A model generated the notes under the pieces. It saw nothing but the letters and a program-made list of their open reading frames with translations. It searched no databases and had not been told where the DNA came from. The translations under genes and the position numbers were made by a program. DNA of 64,000 nucleotides from Blattamonas nauphoetae (taxonomy: Eukaryota > Preaxostyla > Oxymonadida): assembly GCA_033064195.1 (NCBI GenBank), contig JARBJD010000161.1, positions 62,001 to 126,000 of the forward strand, read 5' to 3'. Position 1 is the stretch's first letter, and each line of letters opens with the position of its first letter. Shown here one piece after another: positions 1 through 9,500 of the stretch.

Positions 1-917
1 CCAGTCCAGACGACAGAGACTGTGGAGCAGAAGAAGGAGGAAGTGAGCATTGATGTGGAAGTGCTGGTCTCATCCAAATCGCCACAACGCCCATCCTCAA
101 CAAAGAAAACACCAGCTCGTTCGTCTTCAGCCCGCTCAGGCTACTCCAAAGAAGGCCGCAGCTGCTTCGAAGGAGGGCAGCCCACAAGCAACACACACGC
201 CTCCGAAAATTGGGTCGTCGAAAGGGAAGGTCGAGCGGAAAGAGAAGCGGAGCGAAAACGTGCAAAGGTCGTCGCCGTTCGCCAATGTGGAGCGAGGAGA
301 GTGATAACTCATCCAACTGTAAACGACCAGATAATGGCAATTTTGGTTCATCTATGTTCAATCAATCATGACAGGCGTCCTTTCGATCTACGGATTCTTT
401 CTCAAACAATGCAAACACAACCACCTCGTCACTCAACCCCCTTTCTCCCCTCCAAATTAACACAACAACAATTCAATCCACTACTACATTATTTTTGATC
501 TTTTTAGTACCATAGAAGCCGCTATGTTGTCAAATTGAACGCATCCAATGCCGAAGGCCAACACACTCCATAACCCTTGGTCTTTGTCACCGTAGTCGGG
601 TATATTAGCATTATCATGGATCACAACCAGAATTTTCAAGATTTCATCCAGTGTAGTATCTTTAAACAGCAATTCACGACAGTCACTTTTTTGGAATCAC
701 CTTGCATAATTAATCAACTTTTTTCAATCGATTTGTTATTCTGAAAGATGTTTGAGAGTAAATCAGTCTGTATTGAAGTTTTCTGAGACATAAACCAGTC
801 ATAAATTCAAACAGAAACAACAAAGGTTTAGATCTGCGTGTATCCATTTGGATCTGCGCGTATCCAAATTTTTAGATCTGCGCGTAGCGAAAATCGGATC
901 TGCGCCTATACTTAACC
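1..917 (+). mobile_element. Mutator-like element, copy A (right part only)
   Basis: Bases 1-917 match 42,231-43,148 of copy B almost base for base, so this is the right-hand part of the same element, cut by the window edge. It ends in the family terminal repeat, which reads CTATACTTAACC outward and contains several CGCAGATC-type subrepeats. The 9 bases after the end (918-926, CTGTCCGAA) should be the target duplication; the left copy lies outside the window. It holds the 3' end of the captured coiled-coil gene (stop near 498). It lies in the minus-strand RME-8-like gene, whose frame runs into the terminal repeat. No transposase is seen. Confidence 0.85.
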
Positions 918-3291
918 CTGTCCGAACTGTCGACGATGCAGCGAAAGAGCGAACCAAAAAACTTCCCGCAACACACACCAACCTCGTTGAGACTGTCTCC
1001 GTCTCCAAAATTGCCAGCATCGTATCAAGACATCTGCGGTGTTGAGGGGGGCAGCACAGGTGATGAGCGAGATGAACTCTGGAAATGTGTAGATTTTATA
1101 AGACACTTTTCTTAAAATGCGGGATAATGCGATTTGGGTTTCTTGTTGTTCAGATTTCGGAGTTTGGCGTTTGGTGGTCTGGATGAATGCGAATGTGAGT
1201 CTCGCAAAGTCGAGGAGAAGTCGCTTAACATCCTCTTTCGCCATTTTTTGTTTGTTGGCGGAGATGGGTCGAGAAGAGGGATAGGAGCGGCGTTGAGTGG
1301 GCAAATGAAGAGAATCGAGTCGTTGAAAACGGGAGAGTTGGTAGAGAAGATAGTGGTGATGAATGGAGTGAGTTGACTGGGTGGTTCGAAAAGTAGTGTT
1401 GTGGGATGGATGTGGAGGGAGGGAGGAAGCTGAAGATTGTCTGATCAGAGCTACGCAGAATCGGAGCAGAAGGTGCAGCACAGACAAGTCGTACTGAAGC
1501 GACTGCGAGCTGTGCATTGTTGCGAGCGAGCTTTCCAAGTCAGGGAGAGCAGCGAACGAGAGTGAGGATGTTGTCGAGTTCTGAATGTCGAAGGACTCAG
1601 CGAGGCCCTGCTCGAGATAGCCGAACACTTGTCCGAGGCATTCGATCCGCTTCATCCTCACTTCGGCAAGGAGAAGGAGGTTGGACACTGCAAACAGAGA
1701 TCTCGTAAACTGAGAACAATCGTCGATTCCTCGCATGGTGTCGATATGCTGTGTTGTTAGTGAGGCTTCCAGTTGTTGGGCGGAGAGAGCAGGCGGTCGT
1801 TCAGCAGAGCCAGATGTTGTTTTGCTTCCTCCCGCTTTCCGTCGCTCATCCGATGTGAGCAATTTCGCGACGTTCTCGACAGAGTGCTGATGGACGATGA
1901 AGAGGACAGGGGCGTCCTCTTCCAGCAGCACGTCGATGTAGTACTCGCCCACCTTCACGTGCGACAGCGAAGACGTGAACACGAGTCGCGGGTGTGAGAG
2001 AGTCGGCGCAGGCGGGAAGATGACCAGCGGGGGATGGAGGAGCATGTTCTGATTGGCGTGCGACTGGTACTGCATCGACGAAGGAAACACGAAGGCTGGT
2101 TTCCCATCCACCATCACCGACTTGACCAACTCCTCGACGGAGGACGTGCTGACTATGTCGGGATCGAGAGTGAACGTGGCGTCCTCTTTCATCGCAGCAT
2201 CAGTCGCCTTGTTGGCAGTCGCGCAGAGTTTGGCGTAGACTTCCATTTCGTTGCGGAGGAACGAGGCGAGTTCTTGTCTGTCCTTCTCGCCCCACACGAG
2301 CACAGGCGAACGAGTGTCCGAGTCGAACATCGCCCAAAAGGCGCCGCTGTTGATGGGATGGAAGGGGATGGGAAGACACTCCAGCTCTTGTTCCGATTCG
2401 AGCAGGTCCTCCAACCACGACGACTTCTCCCCGCAGCCATACTTGGTCGGTGTGGCCTCTGTCACCATTCTTTCGACGGGCGAAAGAAGAGAGTGCCCCC
2501 GCTTGACAGCCACCGAAGAATCTGAGCATCCTCAAAATCCTTCGAGTGCTTGGCTGTTGACGTGTCTTGTTTGGAAAGAGCGTCCATTGCGTTCTGCTCG
2601 CTCTGCATTCTGTCGCGAAAGAGGGTGTGCAGGAAAGTTGTCGCGGTGTGCTCGAAGTGATACAGCTTCGACATTTTCTCGCCCTCCTTCACGTCCAGCC
2701 CATCCTTCTATGTCTGCGACAACGCTCGATCCCAATCGGCGAGGGAGAGTGGATCACCCAAATCTCGTCCTGACCCGTCCGCGTCCACCGCTGTCCACTT
2801 CACTGTGTCGTCGCTGTGTGCACGGAACGGATTCGGAAGAGGATGCTGTGTTATGTGCTGAGGGTCGTCCTTGGCTTGCTCGGACGGTGATTCTGGCCTG
2901 GCATCGATGTTCTCTGTGGTTGTGCGTGGGGATGTCTTCGTCTTTGCTTGGAAGTCTTTCGCAAGCAGTCTGAGCATGAGAGTGAGATCGCGCAGCACCC
3001 ACAGCGCGTGTACCGACGACTGCCTCTCCCTCTGCCGCAGCTTCTTGTCGGCGAGGTTGATGGGGTGGAGCAGAGGGAACGAAGGAGGCATCGCACACGG
3101 GTGTCTGTTCACGAAGGGGTACTGGGCGCTTGTGAGGAGAAGGTGGGCAATGAACGACGGTTGGAGTTGGAGAGGCTCGCTCTGCTTGTCTTTCGTGTCG
3201 AGTGGAGTGAATAGGTGTGTGCGGTGTGTCTGAGCAGGGTGGAGGGGAGCAGGGACGAGAGCTGAGTTGGACAGACTCTGCGGAAGGAGGG
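912..3291 (-). pseudogene. RME-8/DNAJC13-like gene fragment, decayed
   Basis: The main minus-strand reading (2,469 to 912) has the pattern of the repeated regions of RME-8 (DNAJC13), the endosomal J-domain protein: a 'VLVWGEKDRQEL' block like the IWN..R.EL motif, then 'VGEYYIDVLL'. A 44-nt GT-AG intron at 2,470-2,513 joins it in frame to an upstream exon (about 2,514-2,692, 'FEHTATTFLHTLFRDRMQSE'). Further upstream the frame continues to about 3,096 past one TAG. The 3' end is cut by Mutator-like copy A at 917, and the 5' end abuts the duplicated block at 3,292. Family identity rests on motif resemblance only. A HEAT-repeat trafficking protein is the alternative. Confidence 0.5.
2470..2513 (-). 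other. 44-nt GT-AG intron in RME-8-like gene
   Basis: On the minus strand the segment begins GTGGCT and ends CGAAAG. Removing it joins two exons without a frame change (..DAQILR then MVTEATPTKYG..). This is inferred from frame continuity, not from transcript data. Confidence 0.5.
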
Positions 3292-3800
3292 GGATGAACA
3301 CAAACGTGTATGGACAGACACTCCAGTTCGGGGAGGAAGGAGATGTTGTGGATGTCACCAGCTGTGCCGAGCGATTTCTGGGAGTTCTGTTAAGTTCTTT
3401 CCAGACACCGAATCTTCCTCGAAAAACCAAACCAAACGAACCACACATCTCGTCAGACATGACCTCCTCATCGCCTCAATCCAAACCCCTCTTTATCTTC
3501 CTGTCCCAACAGGATCCATCTTCAATCTCCCCAACGCGCCTTTCCCACATTCAGTCACTCTCTTCTCTTCTTTCCTTGTTTTCATCAAGTCGAACCATCG
3601 CCCGCTCGATTATCGAATCACACCAACGAAACAGAGAGAACCTTCCCAAACCGCAAGGACGAACCAAAGGATCCCCAGGTGTAATTGTGAAGCACAGTGG
3701 AAGAGGGCTGACAGTCACAGCTCTAAATCCGACAATTGGTTCTGTTTTATCTTAATTTCCAAGAGTGACCATCTTTTCTCTTGTTTTGATTGATTTTTGT
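3292..3800 (+). repeat. Duplicate of the 3' end of the coiled-coil gene
   Basis: About 509 bases are nearly identical to 18,352-18,860, with a handful of substitutions. The block covers the last ~155 codons, the stop codon and ~45 bases of 3' flank. The two copies diverge abruptly at both ends. The left edge abuts the RME-8-like fragment. The copy keeps an open frame (to 3,755) but has no upstream gene body, so it is a truncated segmental duplicate. High identity points to a recent event or to gene conversion with the parent 15 kb away. Confidence 0.9.
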
Positions 3801-4150
3801 TTTTTTATTTCTGAAGCTATTTCAACCTAGTAATTGGCAGAGGTGGACTTCGAAATCAGGCCAAAAAGAGAGAATGAAAGGTGGAATGAAGGGAAATCAT
3901 CAAACTTTTGAAAGTCAACGAGAGGCCGGTTTTGATCTCTGTGAACGATTTAGGAGTTTGTTCAGAAAGAACAAGACGATGCGAGCCTCAAACTAGCTTG
4001 TACCAAGGACGATGATAGCTTGTGGAGTTCAGGGCAAATCGGTCACAATCTGTCATCTTTTTATGGGTACACTTTCGGACAGCCTGATCCACCACCCACA
4101 CAAATGAGTGAAACGGATCACACTCGCTTCTCGGAACACCTGAACTATGT
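3801..4150. other. Spacer, possible first exon of the importin-like gene
   Basis: This stretch carries a short plus-strand basic reading (about 3,880-3,996, rich in Lys/Arg). It could be an importin-beta-binding-type N-terminus for the gene downstream, but the splice connection cannot be fixed from sequence. Nothing else is recognisable. Confidence 0.25.
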
Positions 4151-6338
4151 TCAAAATGCATTAGAACAGGAACGATCAAATCAAACGAGCACGATTGTTC
4201 TACGCAGTCGAAGGAGAACCACATTTGATCACGACATTGACAGAACTGACCGTGACATGAACACTCAAACTCTTCCAGACCGGGTTTGTTCCAAGCATCC
4301 TCTCAGATGATTAATGTCAGGACCTCAACGGCATTCTTGCATATCTGTGTGCAGAGGACGGATTAGATATTCTTGAACCACTCATGGCCCTTCGGGAATT
4401 AACCAGTAAGCCATTTTTCCTTTGTTGACTCTCTCCACAGTTCATACCGTCGGAACCTGCGAAAGATTGATTCAGCACAATGCGATTCCCATGTTGATCC
4501 AACATTTGATGTGTTCACAGGATGAAAGGATAACGGTTAGGTTTTATGGTTGTTTACGTTCTTCAAGGTTGAAATCTTGTGGATATTCGCGAACATTGGT
4601 TTGATATCTTTCATCCTTGATACTCTTGATCAGCCGTCTTACCCACCGATGATTTTCATCATTATTTTGGTGAGAATATTGTCAGGAGGATCTTTAGTTT
4701 CTCTGAAAGCACTTCTCTTCGAGTCATTTCAATGGTTTTCGTTTTTCATCGTTCACACTGATTCAGACCTGGCGCTTCCTCAACAACATCACGGTTTTTG
4801 ATCATGATCAACACGACTTTGCTTGTGTTCTCGAGGCACTCGGCATTTTCGATACTTTTGTGCCGTCTCTGACGATCCTCACCTCTCGATTTGTCGAAAA
4901 GCCAGCCTGGCATCTCCAGTCACTTGGGGATATCCCAAGATCCTCAGCCCTGGAATTTCCTCAGACGGTGATGGTTTTGCCGGAATACGCAGCTTCGCCC
5001 CATTATCTCCTCAAAACATTCAGAAATCTGGCGATAGTCACCAAAAAGGCAGTCTCGGTGGAGATCATCGGCTTTATTTTTCTGGTGTTCGTGTCGGGTT
5101 GTTCTCATTGCGTTGACAATGCTGTTAACTTACTCCTGGTTGACAAGGATCAACTCCGAACGATCACCTCAATCCTCTATCAAGTTCCCATGCCGTCCTA
5201 CTTCCCTCCCCACATCCAAACATTCCCACAACTAGCAATTTCCATTCTCTCGTTCGCATGTGAGGGTCTGTCCAGTTCTTATCGTGCTCTCACCGTTTTG
5301 AACCTCGCCCAGCTCCAACACCGAATTGTTCAACGCCGCAAACAAACCCACGAAACACAGGCAGACATCGAATCATTGGAAGGAGGGGCCTTCCAGACAA
5401 CCATCATGACAGAGATGGGAAGGTACTTTGACATCATCACGAAGATTTTGCTGCTCCTGGGAACAGCCCTGGGTGGGACGGATGATGTGGTTGATTTCTA
5501 CATCAATGCTGGTCTTCTTCCCACACTCGGACAGTGTATCTACATCGTCCAGACGATTTGGAACGACAAGCTCGCATTTGATTGGTCGGTGTTCGTTTCG
5601 GCACAATTGGATGCAATGAATGAGACCCATGGAGAATTGTGGAATGAAACGCTGAAAATACTGTTGCAAGTGGATTGTTCCAAGCTCGCGACGGAAGAAG
5701 AACTTGCTTTCGACTTCTCCACTTCGCAGATTCAAGAACATGGCCAAATTAACGTTCCGAACGCATTCACAAAACACATCCAAGCAACTTTGCAAAAGCT
5801 GTCTTTTTGTTTCTCAAACCTTGCAGGAAGCACAGAGCAGCACTCATGGCGTGTACTGAATGAAACTCTCCCTGGATTCCAGCCGTGCCAGGATTTTCTG
5901 CAATTTCTGACAAACAGACTGTTAGATGAGACCTCTACATCGTTTTTTAATGATCTGTTTGTTGTCCATAGCTTGGTCCGCAATCCAAGTGAGGCGATCT
6001 TCGCAGAAATCGAAATCAGTCCCCTTCTTGACGCCCTATTCACTTTCAAGTGGTATCGGCGCAGCAATCGTCTCGCAGACGGTTCTGTCGATCTTTTTCT
6101 TGATACCCTGCGCTGCTTTCTCTTGAACGCTCCAGACCCATCATTCATCCTCGATTCTGTGTCCGAAAATGGAGTCGAGCACACTTTGTTCAATTTGCCG
6201 TGCAGTTATTCGCATAGGACAGTGCAACTCATGGCATTCCTCCAAGACCAACTCAAAATTCTCAAAAAGAGTCGTTCGTGTGCTGAACTTGCCAAGAGTA
6301 TCAAAACAGTCTCAAAACAAGGCCGGCATATCCACTGA
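4150..6338 (+). CDS. Armadillo-repeat (importin-alpha-like) protein, multi-exon
   Basis: Spliced exons give helical repeats typical of karyopherin alpha, the adaptor that carries nuclear-localisation-signal cargo with importin beta. Examples are '..LDILEPLMALRELT..', 'CERLIQHNAIPMLIQHL' and 'VEILWIFANIGL'. Proposed introns lie at 4,252-4,278 (27 nt), 4,406-4,440 (35 nt), 4,536-4,567 (32 nt) and 4,670-4,766 (97 nt); each begins GT, ends AG and keeps phase. The last exon runs from 4,767 to the TGA at 6,338. A further open frame at 6,300-6,546 may be an alternatively joined C-terminus. One in-frame TAA near 4,309 is unexplained: a missed intron, an error or decay. The start is unresolved. The repeats are divergent, so another ARM protein is possible. 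Confidence 0.55.
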
Positions 6339-6588
6339 AATTGAACGGGATATTTCTGAAATGCACCTCCGCTCGAATTTTGAGACGGCAGAATTGCCGA
6401 CATCGTTCTTTCTTAATGAACAGTCTGTTTGTGGGGATGAAGTTGATTTTCAAACTGTGGGACATGCAGTGGTCTATTTTTGGAATTCGAGTCGAGAATT
6501 CATGATACGAGCCTTGAGAGGAGATGAAGAAAGGATCTTCCCATGATTTGTGAGTTCTTGATCTAACTGTTAAATACCCTTCTGCCTT

Positions 6589-9500
6589 ATGATGAAGAAT
6601 TCAACCAGCACTCATCGACGGGCACATCGCTCAAGAGTTCCTTCAGCACTTGTACAGTCAGGCATGTCCCTCATCCAAAAGCTTCAACTTGTTATTGATT
6701 CTTGTGTTGGGGTGCTTCAACGCGAAGACTTTCTTCATTTCGAAACTCCACTTACAAATGAACAGCTTTCAGATCTTACACGTTTCTTCTACCAATCATT
6801 TCAAACACTTGCAAATGAACCTAATGAAATGCAACCACTTGACTCGTACTTGTTCCGCTCGTCAGCTTACTCTCTGTTTGGTCACATCATTGTCAATTCG
6901 CTGATTTTCGCGAAAAGCAAAATGTTAGGGGAAACGAAGCGATGCCCCTCATTTCTCAATGTTGTGACAGGAACACCTGGAATGGGGAAATCCGCAAGCA
7001 GATATCCCTTCATCACACTGTTGATGAGTTCTGGCGTGAAAGTATGTCACTTTGCATTTCTCCAGCAGTCTTTTCAGAAAGTCACGACACAAAAGAAAGG
7101 AGAAGGGACATTTGTGTTGGTAAAATGTGACACGAAGGAGACGGGAACAGTGAAGATCAAGACGGAAGTGAATGGACATTCGATCGAATTTGACACGCCA
7201 TCGTATCTCTACACATATAAAGTCGTGTTCTTCGATCCAGTGGAACGGTCCGATGACAAGAATCGCGAACAGACTTACACTCCAACTAAGTATAAAGTGG
7301 ATCCTAAACCATCAAAAATCCCTCCAGATAGGGTTCTGGGAGAAATCTCTGTGCCAAGTGTGGAGTACTTCCCTTATTTCGTCCGTCTGATGATGGGCAC
7401 CGACAGTGAGCGGTTCGATCGAACACAACTCGAAATGGACACAATTATCGCAGAGCCGTCGATACTAGTGCACGGATCACATCTAGCGGAAGGCTCAATA
7501 CTGTTCAAGAATCAATGGAAAACTGTAGATGGGCCATTCACAGCACAGGAAAGAATCGTTTTGAGGAAAGGATCAGACCTGAGCGAGGGTTCTTATCTTT
7601 TCCAGAACAGTACCGATCCAGATCAATTCATTGATGAATCAGGAGAAATTCTCATCTCCGTGCCAACACAAGCAGATCAAGTGTTTCCGACGCCGGGACT
7701 CACAAAGTTTGATCAGATTGTCGAGGCCGAATCATTCTTCAACGAAGGTTCACGAGTGAAGTACAGGGCTTTCAGTACACCACCTCGTCCGCACCACCGC
7801 ACAAGGAAGATCGAAAGGAATTGTGTCATCGAAGCCGGATCAGTACTCAAGAAAGGATCAATAATCGCAGCTCAATCAACTCTCAGCTATTACTCAATTC
7901 AAAACTACCTCAAGGACACTTCGTGGCATGTCATTGACGAGTTTGTGCCGTTTCTCCTCATTTTTCTCAGCCTTCACATTTCTGTTACTAATAGTCTGAA
8001 TCCAGACGATTTCCATCTTCTCCTCAGCTCACCCAAGGGTTCGAGATGGAAGCAGGTTACCGAGACGGAAAAAACTCGAACACACATTATCATTGAGTAC
8101 GTCTTTCCGAAGTACACTCCACAGGAGGAAGCTGCCTTCCTCAATACAATGAATCCTCCGTCAAAAGGTGAAATTAAACCAACTGGCGGCACCGTGTCAA
8201 AAACTCAAAACGGCCCAACTGTCAAACCCAAGTCAAGCATTCAACGTGGAGTTGAAATCTTCTCGTTCATCCCACGCTTTGTCATGGATTCAAAATTCAG
8301 TACTAACGCACTTTCATGCATCGCAGAAGCCCCGAAAACTTCGATCCCACAACAAAAAAAAGACATATTTGCGCCTGATGTCTCACACAAGCTGATTCAT
8401 TTCTCGTGTCCACAGTTCGACTGCACAAACTGGCACACAGAATTTGCAACGGATATGGCGAAACGCCATATCTTACGTGAATTCGGAGTGCAAGCAAAAA
8501 TGAATTATGTCAATTTTCTCCTAACAGTTAAGAATCATTCCGATCATTCTCAAGAGAAAGGTGCAGCTTTCCACACATTCGTTTCGGATGCGATCGCGCA
8601 GGGGTTTATCATCTACCAGCCAAAATACGCCCTTTCCCAACTTGCAATTCAGAAACCAGTAGATCTCCAAACAGTCCCAATCCAGCTACCACCAACTCTC
8701 GGAGAAACATATGTCATCTTGCGAGGCCCATCAAACATGAAGTCTGCCGAACTCCCGGATCTCAAAACGATTAATTCAAATAACATCCCTGATTACAACA
8801 AACAATATGATTGTTTGTTCGAGAATTGTATGAAGAAATCCTACATTACTTCACGAGAACTTGCGATGGGTGACGGTGAAACCGGTGCATCCCAAGACAT
8901 CCCACCACCAAACACGCCACTACAGGATGTCCCTCGAGGTTTGAAGTGCTTCACATTCTATCTTAATCCGTTGGGCGCCAACAATGTCGGCTTTGATTCG
9001 ATTATCCTCTTCTTTCAAGTGTATGACATCCAAGGACAATTGACAATCCACAAACTATCTGTGATGTTCATCCAATCAACATTATCCGCAAAGCATGCTC
9101 TGTGCAATTCAGGACCCAATCTGATGTTTCTTTGGCTTTGTCTCCTCAGTAAAGTCTACGATCTCAGTTCGGGCCAGATATATCCTTATCTCTTCTATGT
9201 AAGACCACCACTAAACGTCAAGCTCAACTACGGGTTTGGTGCTTCAACAGCATTTTTCATGGATCCGAGCAATATTTGGGAAATGAGTTATGATCCTGAT
9301 GTTGAATGCGTCTCGAAAATCAAGAACAAAGGACGGTTGATGGTGAACTGTATAGACCCTCTCCCTGTGAATCGCGATCCTTATCATTTTCGATGCTATT
9401 TCTGTGGCCTCATCTTGGAGGAGATGTTTGTCGATCATGACTGCCAATATATCGAAACAAAAATAACCGACGAGTCATCCACAGAAAGTGTGTGGACCAT

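Noticed and set aside
4300-4320. In-frame TAA in a conserved ARM reading, suggesting TAR = Gln as in some oxymonads
   Set aside because: The 1,810-, 2,022- and 303-codon genes are uninterrupted and end at TAA, and the kinase TAG falls at an expected Tyr. Decay, error or a missed intron is simpler.
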